DNA of 64,000 nt from Chitinophaga sancti (GTDB taxonomy: Bacteria; Bacteroidota; Bacteroidia; Chitinophagales; Chitinophagaceae), in NCBI RefSeq assembly GCF_034087045.1, contig NZ_CP139247.1, forward strand, positions 2,444,001 to 2,508,000, read 5' to 3'. A model generated the notes under the pieces. That model did not search any database, had not been told where the DNA came from, and saw only the letters and a list, made by a program, of their open reading frames with translations. The translations under genes were made by a program, and so were the position numbers. This document shows positions 8,984-17,180 of this stretch, piece after piece (the stretch's first letter is position 1; each line of letters begins with the position of its first letter).

Positions 8984-9952
8984 ATGAAAATAACACGCAT
9001 CCTATTATTATCAGTCGTATTGCTGAGTTGTGAAAAGATAGAGAAAGGCTTTCTGAGTGACAGTGTATACTACCTGGAGAATCCGTTTACAGTACAACAG
9101 GGCACGACTACCACCTCTTCTACACTTGTAGCAGATGGATCGACCAATCCCATACATGTAAAGCTGCTGTCAGTCAGAAATGCGTATACTGGCGAAAGCG
9201 CAGACAGTATGTTTCTTCGTCCGCAAACGATCACGATTTTCAAAGACGCTGTGACACAGTCAGATTCTACGCTGACTATGCTCAATGCCAAGATGCAGGA
9301 TAGCACGGTGGCGCCGTTCAGCATCAACCCGATCGGTGGTCGCTTACAGTTCACCAGGGCCTCTTTATATTTGGATACAGGCCGGTATACCATAGATGTC
9401 AATGTATCCAACATAAAAGGGGAGAAGACGCTGAAGAATGCCTGTGACATTATTGTAACGCCATTGAGTTCTACTTATACTGTAGTGTATCGTCGTGTAC
9501 AGACCACTCCTCCGGATAATGATGCAGACCGAACCACTGTACAGGAAAACGATACCTATCCGGTAGATATAAAGTATACACCATCAGATGTGAGTAAGGT
9601 GATTATAAAGTGGCTGGATAAGAATGGGAAACCGTTCAATCCATCGACAGATATGCAGCGACTGGCGCTGACTTATCCTACATTCCATGACTGGGATCCA
9701 TATTATCCAGTGGTGACGACAGACTCTACGATGGAAATGGAATTTCCGAAACTGGGTATAGGCATGCCTTTGTTCACATCGCTGACAGTAGGGGGAACGG
9801 CCTGGACAGATGGGTCCTGTTTGTCCTATTACCGCATATTGCCAAAGGCGACAGATATCAACAAGACGCTTCGTCTTACGCATTCTATCAAGTTCCTGAC
9901 AGATGGTATTTATGAAATTACATTTCACATTACAGTTGCAGCAAAGATCTGA
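8984..9952 (+). CDS. DUF5007-like SusCD-locus lipoprotein
   Basis: I place the start at 8984, not at the upstream in-frame ATG 8957, because 8984 gives a textbook lipoprotein signal (MKITRILLLSVVLLSCEK, Cys at 16) and avoids a 26-base overlap. The 322-residue protein looks all-beta: an N-terminal sandwich (YYLENPFTVQQGTTTTSSTL), a middle with GRYTIDVNVSNIKGEKTL near 135, and a C-terminal domain with PTFHDWDPYYPVV. It resembles the DUF5007 lipoproteins often found last in SusC-SusD-fasciclin operons; I am fairly but not fully sure of that name. Probably a surface glycan-binding component. Confidence 0.65.
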   Translation: MKITRILLLSVVLLSCEKIEKGFLSDSVYYLENPFTVQQGTTTTSSTLVADGSTNPIHVKLLSVRNAYTGESADSMFLRPQTITIFKDAVTQSDSTLTMLNAKMQDSTVAPFSINPIGGRLQFTRASLYLDTGRYTIDVNVSNIKGEKTLKNACDIIVTPLSSTYTVVYRRVQTTPPDNDADRTTVQENDTYPVDIKYTPSDVSKVIIKWLDKNGKPFNPSTDMQRLALTYPTFHDWDPYYPVVTTDSTMEMEFPKLGIGMPLFTSLTVGGTAWTDGSCLSYYRILPKATDINKTLRLTHSIKFLTDGIYEITFHITVAAKI

Positions 9953-9980
9953 AGAGATTGGCTTTATGCCAGTCTCTTCC
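9951..9980. terminator. Shared hairpin at convergent gene ends
   Basis: GAAGAGA-TTGGC, loop TTTAT, then GCCA-GTCTCTTC pairs well with one bulge or mismatch. It covers the stop codon of the DUF5007-like gene and the last codons of the convergent DoxX gene, so the two ends overlap one structure. No long T tract, so termination strength is uncertain. Confidence 0.5.
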
Positions 9981-10317
9981 TTCCCCATGCAATGAAAGCA
10001 GCAATGATCGCAACTGCAATATTGAACCCGATCACACTGGCTTCGCCACGGGCAATGTGGAAAACGGAGGCACACACCATGAGCAATACAATTCCACTGG
10101 CGGCATACATAGCCAGCAAGGGGATGAGTAATCCAATACCACCCAGCAGGTCGATGACACCCATAAAACGCACAAAACCTGGCGCTACCTGTCCAGTCCA
10201 TGGGTACATAGCCGCCTGATGGTCAATAGGCATAAATAATTTCATGCAGCCGGAATAAATAAACAGTGCACTCACTAAGATCTGGAGGATCCAAAGGATG
10301 GAATTCAATACTTTCAT
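9964..10317 (-). CDS. DoxX family small membrane protein
   Basis: 117 residues, four predicted transmembrane segments (about 5-23, 46-66, 70-88, 95-112) and the DoxX-type signature LFIYSGCMKLF followed by a loop and FMGVIDLLGGIGLLIP. DoxX proteins are inner-membrane proteins linked in some species to redox balance and thiol stress; their biochemical role is poorly defined. It stands alone on the minus strand, converging on the SusCD locus end with 11 bases between stops. A TAAGTTTG box lies 21 bases before its start. Confidence 0.88.
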   Translation of the reverse strand: MKVLNSILWILQILVSALFIYSGCMKLFMPIDHQAAMYPWTGQVAPGFVRFMGVIDLLGGIGLLIPLLAMYAASGIVLLMVCASVFHIARGEASVIGFNIAVAIIAAFIAWGRKRLA

Positions 10318-10338
10318 TATTGCTTATGTTTAGTGAGG

Positions 10339-10346
10339 CAAACTTA
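10339..10346 (-). promoter_or_regulatory. -7 element of the DoxX gene
   Basis: On the minus strand TAAGTTTG fits TAnnTTTG and ends 21 bases before the DoxX start. Only a weak TTTT is seen at the expected -33 position. Confidence 0.4.
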
Positions 10347-10395
10347 AGCAGGTTAATTACCCGGAAAATTTTAGTTACTTACAGGTAAGTGGAGA

Positions 10396-10788
10396 TTATC
10401 CGAGGGCCTTTTCCAATACGCCTTCCAATTGCTTTACGAGTTCTCCGAAGCTGGAAGGTTTGGTCATAAAATGGGCAGCCCCCAGGGCAGCAGTTTCAAT
10501 ACCGTCTTTTTCTCTCAGGGAGGTAGTAAATATCACGACAGGTATTTTTTCCAGTTGTTCATTTCGCTTGATAATTTCCAGGAACTGTTTGCCATTCATC
10601 TTTGGCATGTTCAGGTCGAGGAAGATCAGTTGCACATCGTTTGAATTATCTTTTAGTAATTTCAGTCCCTCCTCACCATCTGATGCAAAGTGACAAACAA
10701 CGGCGCTATCTACGATAGACATCGCTTCACCAAATAGTTCCTGATCATCCCTATCATCATCCACCAGTAAAATAACCTTGTTCGTCAT
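10396..10788 (-). CDS. Single-domain response regulator (receiver only)
   Basis: 130 residues forming one CheY-like receiver with nothing after it. The acidic pocket is VDDDRDD (Asp 10-12), the phospho-acceptor is Asp 58 in IFLDLNMPKMNG, the switch Thr is 88 (IFTTS) and the conserved Lys is 110 (TKP). With no output domain it must act by protein contact or as a phosphate shuttle. This subtype is commonly found near hybrid histidine kinases, but no kinase gene is in the window. The start is supported by TACTTTTG 5 bases upstream, predicting a leaderless transcript. Confidence 0.93.
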   Translation of the reverse strand: MTNKVILLVDDDRDDQELFGEAMSIVDSAVVCHFASDGEEGLKLLKDNSNDVQLIFLDLNMPKMNGKQFLEIIKRNEQLEKIPVVIFTTSLREKDGIETAALGAAHFMTKPSSFGELVKQLEGVLEKALG

Positions 10789-11126
10789 GTGCGCAAAAGT
10801 ACCAATTATACAATAATAATATCCAATTAAGATGGATAGTCGGAGGGCTGTTGAAACATGAATTTATTTATTAATAGACAATCATTGGTAAATCAGGGTT
10901 ATTTAGGCTTTCCAGCGCATAGATTCATCAATATTCTATGAAAAAAGCTTTTAGCCCTCATTTTATTGTTATCAATTGAAAGCCAGATATTAAGAAACTT
11001 TTTTCACTCCCTAACCCTTACCTGTATCACGTTTTACTATTTTTATTATCGACATATTATTATTTTCTTTAAATAATTATTTATAATTTTAACCTACTAA
11101 AAGAAAAACCGGATATCCCTATCCTA
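10789..11126. other. Divergent intergenic region, AT-rich
   Basis: 338 bases between the response regulator and the T9SS cargo gene. Apart from the response-regulator -7 box at its left end, it is strongly AT-rich. TATAATTTTA near 11081-11092 is a one-mismatch -7 candidate for the rightward gene. No ORF, RNA gene or clear hairpin seen. Confidence 0.5.
10794..10801 (-). promoter_or_regulatory. -7 element of the response regulator, leaderless spacing
   Basis: Minus-strand TACTTTTG (TAnnTTTG) is followed by CGCAC and the ATG, the same 5-base spacing as at the macro-domain gene. A TTGG lies about 22 bases upstream as a possible -33 element. Confidence 0.5.
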
Positions 11127-12086
11127 ATGGACCGCTTTTTAATACGAAAAACCATAGCTCAGGGGCTCATTATATCATGCTGTATACTTTCCTTTGTATT
11201 TGCTAATGCTAACGCACAAGGCTTTGCTAAAACAAGTGCCTCGGGAGAAGTAACCAACGTCAATATAGTGTCTAACAATGAGAATACATCCTTTGCAAAA
11301 CTGGGGGATGTAGTGACCCTATCTTTCATTGCCAGCAGTGACCTTGCTTCGCCCCATGTCACCATTGCGGGGCACAAGGTATCGCCTACTGCCGTGTCAT
11401 ATCTGCAATATACCGTTTCATGGACAATGACGGATACAGATACAGAAGGGGAGATATTATTCAATATTTCTTACATCAACGATGCCGGCGATACATTGAA
11501 CGTCGTGACCGAGACGACGGACAATAGCAAGGTATATTTTGATATGACCCGGCCTACATCCGGTTTATTATCAACAGCAGCTAATCCGGTATCTGCGCCT
11601 TTTAGTGTAAGTATAAGTTTCAGTGAGGCGATCAGCACTTTTGATGTGAGTAAGATCATAGCTGTCAATGCTACATTGTCTGACTTTGATCGTGTACGTA
11701 ATAACCTCATTACAGCAATTGTAACTCCGATACATGATGGTAAGTTGTCAGTTCAAATTCCTGATAGTACGGCCACAGACCAGGCAGGAAACCCCAATAC
11801 GGCATCAGTAGTACTCACCAGAACTGCTGTATCCACAGGTATGTTTGATAAGATCTATCCCAATCCGGCAAGCAGCAATCTCACAGTAAAATATTTGCCG
11901 GCAGTGAATGAAAAAGCGGTGATTACATTAATGAGTTACAACGGAGTTACCGTATTTGAAAAAGAAATGGCACTGGATGGATTGACTGTAACTATTGATG
12001 TGAGCAATTTCCCTGCAGGTATGTACATGTTGTTTACAAAGTCAAAAGATTATAGTTTTTATACAAATGTAATGGTGGTCCACTAG
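11127..12086 (+). CDS. Secreted Ig-like protein with type IX secretion sorting tail
   Basis: 319 residues with an N-terminal signal peptide (hydrophobic 12-30, ending ANAQ). Residues about 40-130 and 140-235 form two Ig-like beta domains; SVSISFSEAISTFDVSKI and TDQAGNPNTASV are typical of bacterial Ig-like domains of the Big_12 kind. The last 80 residues are a type A T9SS sorting domain: IYPNPASSNLTVKY, a LMSYNGVTVFEKEM strand, and PAGMYMLFTKS before a short basic/hydrophobic end. It should be exported by the type IX system and attached to the surface or released. No enzyme domain is visible, so an adhesin or matrix role is possible. Monocistronic. Confidence 0.8.
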   Translation: MDRFLIRKTIAQGLIISCCILSFVFANANAQGFAKTSASGEVTNVNIVSNNENTSFAKLGDVVTLSFIASSDLASPHVTIAGHKVSPTAVSYLQYTVSWTMTDTDTEGEILFNISYINDAGDTLNVVTETTDNSKVYFDMTRPTSGLLSTAANPVSAPFSVSISFSEAISTFDVSKIIAVNATLSDFDRVRNNLITAIVTPIHDGKLSVQIPDSTATDQAGNPNTASVVLTRTAVSTGMFDKIYPNPASSNLTVKYLPAVNEKAVITLMSYNGVTVFEKEMALDGLTVTIDVSNFPAGMYMLFTKSKDYSFYTNVMVVH

Positions 12087-12410
12087 TAATTATATTTTTC
12101 GCAATCCATTGCAATTTGCAGCTTAATCATAACCAAAATGACAAGCGCAAAATGACTGTTATTTTACATAGAAAAATTATCGATAAATCCAAATAATTAC
12201 CTACTTTTACTATGTTATGTTAAACAGTTAGTTGCCCCCACTTTATGAGAATCTGAACCGTAGGCCTGCTGCTTAACATAAGAACTCAAAATACCCGGTA
12301 GAATGTAATATGACTACAACAGAATCTAAAATCAGCATTTAGTTAATCATTAGCCAAAGAGTCTCAATAGCCAATTTAATTCCCCTGGTATTGTTTCTTT
12401 TTTTCTTTGC

Positions 12411-12428
12411 TGTTCTACATGTAGAACA
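12411..12428. promoter_or_regulatory. 18-bp perfect palindrome, candidate operator
   Basis: TGTTCTACATGTAGAACA is fully self-complementary with no spacer, and sits about 190 bases before the MauE-like gene. The symmetry suits a dimeric repressor; the inner CTACATGTAG recalls TACA/TGTA half sites of BlaI-type repressors, but the spacing differs, so no regulator is assigned. Confidence 0.45.
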
Positions 12429-12464
12429 GGTAAATATTATGTACTGATTAAATTGTGCCTGTGT

Positions 12465-12518
12465 CGATACCCGGAAGGGTATTGAATCGTGTCTTTATCG
12501 ATACCTGAAAAGGTATTG
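12465..12518. repeat. Short tandem hairpin repeats, 34-bp spacing
   Basis: CGATACCCGGAAGGGTATTG (12465-12484) and CGATACCTGAAAAGGTATTG (12499-12518) are related 20-mers 34 bases apart. Each folds as a small GATACC/GGTATT hairpin. Decayed copies seem to follow (CGATGCCATAGAAG at 12526, ACCAGAGAAGGTATGCC near 12555). Confidence 0.5.
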
Positions 12519-12617
12519 CCTGTGACGATGCCATAGAAGTCATTTACTTTAATGAAACCAGAGAAGGTATGCCCAAGAAAAGTATGTCCACCGTATACTC
12601 ATGAAATGTTATGAAAA

Positions 12618-13049
12618 ATGAAGAAGCTGCTTATTGAAATCATTGCGTCATTACTCGTCATATTGTTTTTGTACACCGGATTAACCAAACTAATTGAGCA
12701 TGCCACTTTCAGGCACCAGCTGAGTATTTCACCCTGGTCGCTGCTCGCAGCCTGGTCTGGTGTAGTATCCTGGGCACTGCCAATAGGAGAAGTATTGCTC
12801 GCAGCAATGTTACTGATCACTGCATTTCGCATGACGGCTTTCATTGCAAGCGCCATCCTCTTTGCCGGATTCCTGGTTTACCTGGGCATCCTGCTGAGTC
12901 GTGGTGCAAACTTACCCTGTACCTGCGGGGGAATCATCAGCAGTATGAGCTGGAATGCACATGTGTGGTTTGATGCCGCATGTTTATTACTGTGCATTGC
13001 CGGCATTTACCTGGTGCATAATACATATCGAATATTAAATCAGCATTAA
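12618..13049 (+). CDS. MauE/DoxX-like redox membrane protein
   Basis: 143 residues with four hydrophobic helices (about 5-26, 42-68, 73-93, 112-132). FLYTGLTKL in the first helix and NLPCTCGG after the third (Cys 101 and 103) match the MauE-like/DoxX-like group. MauE in methylamine users helps disulfide formation; homologues in Bacteroidota have a probable thiol-redox role in the inner membrane, not methylamine oxidation. A small secreted protein with two cysteines follows after 91 bases, a pairing that suggests the membrane protein handles its disulfide. The exact start is uncertain, as ATGs also lie at 12601 and 12611 in other frames. Confidence 0.75.
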   Translation: MKKLLIEIIASLLVILFLYTGLTKLIEHATFRHQLSISPWSLLAAWSGVVSWALPIGEVLLAAMLLITAFRMTAFIASAILFAGFLVYLGILLSRGANLPCTCGGIISSMSWNAHVWFDAACLLLCIAGIYLVHNTYRILNQH

Positions 13050-13140
13050 TACTAACAGCACAACAAATGTATCTGAAGCGCAACAACTAATTAAATCACA
13101 TACGCCAAACTTTAACATCGTTAACTAAGAAACCAAAGCA

Positions 13141-13389
13141 ATGAAACACATCCGTCTTACTGCACTAGCGGCAGTATTAACCATTGTAACCATTAGTGCC
13201 ACACAGGCTGCTAAATCTTTCCGGTCTCTCGTCTATTGGTATGACCCATACACGTATGAATATCTGGGAGCGACTTTCGATAAAGATAATCCGCCAACAG
13301 GTTGTAAAGGAAACGGAGCCCTGTGTGCCTACGGGTATTCATCTCCCAATCCTACTACAACTTCCATAGCCCGTGCCTTCAAAGAGTGA
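13141..13389 (+). CDS. Small secreted two-cysteine protein (DUF6520-like)
   Basis: 82 residues: signal peptide to about residue 23, then a mature part of about 59 residues with only two cysteines, Cys 55 and Cys 62, in TGCKGNGALCAYG. Small DUF6520-type proteins with this layout occur in series in Bacteroidota next to MauE-like genes. The sequence suggests a short disulfide loop. Function unknown; a secreted peptide or envelope factor oxidised by the upstream membrane protein is an inference. A strong terminator lies 34 bases after the stop. Confidence 0.7.
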   Translation: MKHIRLTALAAVLTIVTISATQAAKSFRSLVYWYDPYTYEYLGATFDKDNPPTGCKGNGALCAYGYSSPNPTTTSIARAFKE

Positions 13390-13423
13390 CGATAAGCCTG
13401 ATCAAGGCTGTCTCGCCTGCAAC

Positions 13424-13462
13424 AAAGAGGGTGTATTATAAAAATTAGATACACCCTCTTTT
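13424..13462 (+). terminator. Rho-independent terminator
   Basis: AAAGAGGGTGTAT and ATACACCCTCTTT pair perfectly over 13 bases around a 13-base AT-rich loop, with flanking T residues. It ends the MauE-like/small-protein unit. Confidence 0.8.
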
Positions 13463-13566
13463 AATTTGGATACCTGATGGTGCCGGATTCCATTTTATGC
13501 AATTCTCAGGAGTTCATTTATTTATGCGACACCCTCTTTGTGCTTCTGAGAGAAGCTATTTCTCCA

Positions 13567-13701
13567 CTAATCATTTCCGGCAACGATTGCGTAAATAAAA
13601 TTTCCCCGATCTATTCTTTTGCTTAAAACTTTGTGTAGCTTGGCACCTATTAGTGTCAGTAAGACACCGAAGACGACAACTGCAGTTTGTGTAATTTCCA
13701 T
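13567..13701 (-). CDS. Possible 44-residue membrane micro-protein
   Basis: A short minus-strand frame coding MEITQTAVVVFGVLLTLIGA then a basic, less hydrophobic tail, i.e. one transmembrane helix with Lys/Arg after it. Against it: its last nine codons coincide with the LacI-like operator that also occurs at 61531 outside any gene, so conservation there cannot be counted as coding; no -7 box or ribosome site is evident. Kept as a low-confidence candidate. Confidence 0.25.
   Translation of the reverse strand: MEITQTAVVVFGVLLTLIGAKLHKVLSKRIDRGNFIYAIVAGND
13573..13599. promoter_or_regulatory. LacI-like operator, copy 1
   Basis: A 27-base site with core CAACGATTGCGT, TTT at one side and AAA at the other, symmetric around a central CG (TTT.CG..A at left, T..CG.AAA at right). 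A copy with one change (C to T) is at 61531-61557. The central CpG and GCAA/TTGC halves are typical of LacI-family sites. It is 417 bases before the SusC start of the large locus. Confidence 0.6.
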
Positions 13702-14016
13702 GATTATGAGCGGCGTTTTTTTACTGTAGACTGGCCCATAAACCAATAGCAGACCGCGCCCTGCTATCCAATTTGAAAATTGTATAAAATTCCATCAGGT
13801 ATGAAAAAGTATGAATATCACCACCTAAGGGTAAGGTTCTCATTGTTGAATGCTATTACAAAATCGTAGTATCGCGAAACCTTTACTGGATTAAAGTTCT
13901 CACACAGGGATAAAAACTAGGACTCACCCATTGAAATTGTGGGCCGCATGCCTGCTATAGGCATACCTCCATGCGCTGACTATCCCTCATTGTATATGCC
14001 TTAAATAATACGGGCA

Positions 14017-17000
14017 ATGTTTAAAAATCTACCATGTATCCTGATAAGGATAACAGGATTGCTATTTCTATGTTCCACGGCCCTGGCACAGCAGCCAACC
14101 ACACCTGCTATGCCGGCAAAAGAAATTATCTTAAAAGGGAAGATCTATGACGCGGATGAAAGATCCGGACTTCCGGGAGTAACGGTTCGCGTAAAAGTAG
14201 GCAATAAAGGAACCACTACTGCTCCCGACGGATCTTACACTTTGAAGGTCCACGAAAACTCTACCATCATTATTTCCCTCATCGGGTATGTTCTCCAGGA
14301 AATCGCTGTCAACAAACAGGAATCGATCGATGCTTTTCTCGAAAAAGACGTGAAGTCCCTGAATGAAACCGTCATCATTGGTTATGGTACGCAAAAGCGT
14401 GCGAACGTACTGGGCTCAGTGGCAGTAGTAAATACTGCCGAAGTAGAAGATCTGCCAGTAGCCAACCTGGCTACAGCCCTGCAAAACAGGGTGCCCGGTG
14501 TATCTATCAGCCAGTCGTCCGGCCGCCCCGGTTCCACTACTAACCTCACCATCCGTAACCCTGTCACCTGGGCCGCTACCGGCGCTTCTACAGATCCGCT
14601 TTATGTAATAGACGGTTTCCAGATGACGAAGGCCGACTTTGACAACCTGGATGCAACCATGGTAGAAAGTATTTCCTTCCTCAAAGATGCTGCGGCCTCT
14701 ATCTATGGCGCAAGAGGAGCAAACGGTGTGGTACTGGTGAAAACGAGGATGGGTAAACCCGGCAAACCACGTATCAGCTATGCTGGTTCCTATGGCTTGT
14801 CCAATGCGACTTACATCCCTGAAATGCTCTCCGGCTTTGATCAGGCAACCATGCTCAATAACAAGTATACCAGCCTCAAAGATGCCAACACTGCAAAATA
14901 TTATACCGACGATGAACTGACTTATCTCAGATCCCATAACTACAACTGGATCGATGATGTCTGGAAAAAATCACATCTTACCCGCCATACCATCAATGTA
15001 AGCGGTGGTAGCGAAAGAGTGACTTTCTTCACCGGTGCTAACTACTATAAAGAAGATGGAAATGTAGGTGACCTGTATAGCAACAAATTTGGCGTGCGCC
15101 TGGGTATCAATGCCAGGATCGTCGATAACCTGACTGCTACTGTATCCTTTGCTACAGATAACTCCATCGTGAACAGGCCCACACCTAAAACCGTTCAATC
15201 AGGTCTTACCGAGCAGTCAGACCAGATGAATGCTACCGTGAGTGCACTGCTGCTCACACCCGGATGGGTGCCTATGTATATCGATGGTAAACCTGTTTAT
15301 TCCTCAGTGCCCGGCTGGAGCCCTTCAGAACTGGTGAAATCGGGTAGTTATGCCAAAACTAAATCACAGGGCCAGACTATCAACGCTGCCCTGGATTATA
15401 AACTGCCGGCCATCGAGGGATTGTCTTTCCGCGTACAATATGGTCGCAATTCCCGTACTGATTTCGGCAAGGAATACTATGTTCCTTACTACCTCTACAA
15501 TTTTATCAGGGAAGGTGTGCATGTAACCACACAGAACGTGATCTTTACCAATCAAACTACCACTACCAACCCGACTACATTTATCAAGAATGGTAATGTG
15601 ATGCTGGAGAATTACGGTGGTTCCAGCAACTATCAGCTGGATGAAATGATCACCTACGCCCGCACTTTTGGTAAGCACGACATCAACCTGCTACTCGTAG
15701 CTGAACAGGCGGAATCACAGAGTGACGCTTTCAATACCCGTCGTGAAACGGTGGTGATCCCTGGTATCGATGAATTGTTTGCCTTTAGCCAGGACAAATC
15801 CTTGTATGACAACGGTGGATCCGCAGGTGAAACAGGCCGTGTGAGTTACCTGGGGCGTCTGAACTATGGCTTCTCTGAAAAATACCTGCTGGAAGCTACT
15901 TTCCGTACAGATGCTTCTCCTAACTTCCCTAAAGACTCCCGCTGGGGCTACTTCCCGTCAGTAGCTCTTGGTTGGAGAATTTCTCAGGAAAAATGGTTCC
16001 ATCGCAGCGTGAAATTTATCGATGACCTTAAGATCCGCTTCCAGGTGGGGTTGACCGGTAACGATGCCGTGAAGAACTATCAGTACAAGGAAAGATACAC
16101 CCAGACGACCGGTATGCTCTTCGGTAGCACTTACACCAGTGGTTTAAGTAACAACGATGTGCCCAATGAACACATTACCTGGGAAAAAGCCCTCTACAAA
16201 AACCTGGGCTTTGATGGTACCTTCTTCAACTCTAAATTCAACTTTGCAATAGACCTGTGGCACCGTTACAACTACGATATGTTGCAACAGCCTACTAGCA
16301 CAGTGCCGACTACCTTTGGTACTGCCATTGCAGACCAGAACTATGGCAGACTGAAATCATGGGGTGCTGAAGCTTCCATCGGCTATAATGGTACCATCAA
16401 TAAAGATTTCAGATACTTTGCTTCCATGAACTTCGGGTGGAGCGACAATAAAGTTATCCGCAAATACTATGGTGCCGGCGATACTGCATGGAAGAACCCA
16501 ATTGGCCGCAGAACTGATAATGGGATGGAAGGATATAAGTCAACTGGAATTGTACGTACGACCAAGGATGCAGAAAACTTCCTGGCTGCACATCCCGGAT
16601 GGACCATTGATGGGAACCCGCTCATTGCAGGGTATATGAACTACGAAGACATCAACGGTGATGGGAAAATAGATGCAAACGATAAAACCCGTATTGCTCC
16701 CAGAAGCAGCAGCATATTTGGAGTAGGCTTTAATCTCGGTGCCGGTTGGAGAGACCTGAAGCTGAGTTTTAACATCAGTCTGCAGGTAGGTGGCTACGAA
16801 GCATATGATAAGACGGCGAGAACACCACCCACAGAAAATGCCCGCGCACTCGGTATCTGGAAAGACTCATGGTCACCCACCAATACAAATGCAAAGTATC
16901 CTCTCATGAACTCACCACTCATCAGCGAAGTATCTGACTTCTGGGTACGTAGCGCTACTGCTATGCGTGTGAACAATGCACAGCTGTCTTACAGTCTGCC

Positions 17001-17169
17001 AAAAGAACTGTCAGCAAAATGGAAAATTCCTGAATTGCGCATGTTTGTAACGGGTACTAACCTGTGGGGGCTCATCAATCATCAGCCTTACAAAGATCCG
17101 GCTACCAACCTGGCGATTGACTACCCGGCATTGCGTACTTACACATTTGGCCTGAACCTGAGTTTGTAA
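14017..17169 (+). CDS. SusC-type TonB-dependent transporter, first of the pectin locus
   Basis: 1050 residues: signal peptide ending STALAQ (about 25), carboxypeptidase-regulatory-like domain (about 36-112, GKIYDADERSGLPGVTVRV), TonB box NETVIIGYGTQKR, plug with PLYVIDGFQM and SISFLKDAAASIYGARG, and a barrel ending RTYTFGLNLSL. The plug motif lacks one residue in the usual DASATAIYG segment. It should import pectin fragments released on the surface. The long leader with a LacI-like operator, and the run of pectin enzymes directly downstream with tiny gaps, make it the first gene of the big operon. Its SusD partner begins 11 bases downstream. Confidence 0.95.
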   Translation: MFKNLPCILIRITGLLFLCSTALAQQPTTPAMPAKEIILKGKIYDADERSGLPGVTVRVKVGNKGTTTAPDGSYTLKVHENSTIIISLIGYVLQEIAVNKQESIDAFLEKDVKSLNETVIIGYGTQKRANVLGSVAVVNTAEVEDLPVANLATALQNRVPGVSISQSSGRPGSTTNLTIRNPVTWAATGASTDPLYVIDGFQMTKADFDNLDATMVESISFLKDAAASIYGARGANGVVLVKTRMGKPGKPRISYAGSYGLSNATYIPEMLSGFDQATMLNNKYTSLKDANTAKYYTDDELTYLRSHNYNWIDDVWKKSHLTRHTINVSGGSERVTFFTGANYYKEDGNVGDLYSNKFGVRLGINARIVDNLTATVSFATDNSIVNRPTPKTVQSGLTEQSDQMNATVSALLLTPGWVPMYIDGKPVYSSVPGWSPSELVKSGSYAKTKSQGQTINAALDYKLPAIEGLSFRVQYGRNSRTDFGKEYYVPYYLYNFIREGVHVTTQNVIFTNQTTTTNPTTFIKNGNVMLENYGGSSNYQLDEMITYARTFGKHDINLLLVAEQAESQSDAFNTRRETVVIPGIDELFAFSQDKSLYDNGGSAGETGRVSYLGRLNYGFSEKYLLEATFRTDASPNFPKDSRWGYFPSVALGWRISQEKWFHRSVKFIDDLKIRFQVGLTGNDAVKNYQYKERYTQTTGMLFGSTYTSGLSNNDVPNEHITWEKALYKNLGFDGTFFNSKFNFAIDLWHRYNYDMLQQPTSTVPTTFGTAIADQNYGRLKSWGAEASIGYNGTINKDFRYFASMNFGWSDNKVIRKYYGAGDTAWKNPIGRRTDNGMEGYKSTGIVRTTKDAENFLAAHPGWTIDGNPLIAGYMNYEDINGDGKIDANDKTRIAPRSSSIFGVGFNLGAGWRDLKLSFNISLQVGGYEAYDKTARTPPTENARALGIWKDSWSPTNTNAKYPLMNSPLISEVSDFWVRSATAMRVNNAQLSYSLPKELSAKWKIPELRMFVTGTNLWGLINHQPYKDPATNLAIDYPALRTYTFGLNLSL

Positions 17170-17180
17170 AATTAACAACT

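Larger units (their letters stand above)
12087..12617. other. Intergenic region with palindrome and repeated hairpins
   Basis: 531 bases ahead of the MauE-like gene without a supported ORF. It holds an 18-base perfect palindrome (12411-12428) and at least two copies of a GATACC...GGTATTG hairpin with decayed copies downstream. No TAnnTTTG box was found at a useful place. Confidence 0.5.
13390..14016. other. Regulatory gap ahead of the large pectin locus
   Basis: 627 bases containing a terminator (13424-13462), a second ACACCCTCTTTG copy near 13529 that repeats its 3' arm, a LacI-like operator (13573-13599) overlapping a possible 44-codon minus-strand ORF, and about 300 bases of probable leader for the SusC gene at 14017. 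TATGAAAAAGTATGAATATC near 13800 is a short direct repeat. No exact TAnnTTTG box seen. Confidence 0.5.

Noticed and set aside
9584..10201. 205-codon minus-strand ORF
   Set aside because: Overlaps the DoxX gene in another frame on the same strand and runs antisense into the DUF5007-like gene; Cys/Trp/His-rich nonsense composition.
10377..10390. ACTTAC-AG-GTAAGT hairpin after the response regulator
   Set aside because: Six base pairs with a two-base loop and no T tract; too weak to call a terminator.
12411..12428. BlaI/MecI-type operator
   Set aside because: TACA and TGTA are present but lack the two-base spacer of known sites, and no BlaI or BlaR gene is nearby; kept only as an unassigned palindrome.
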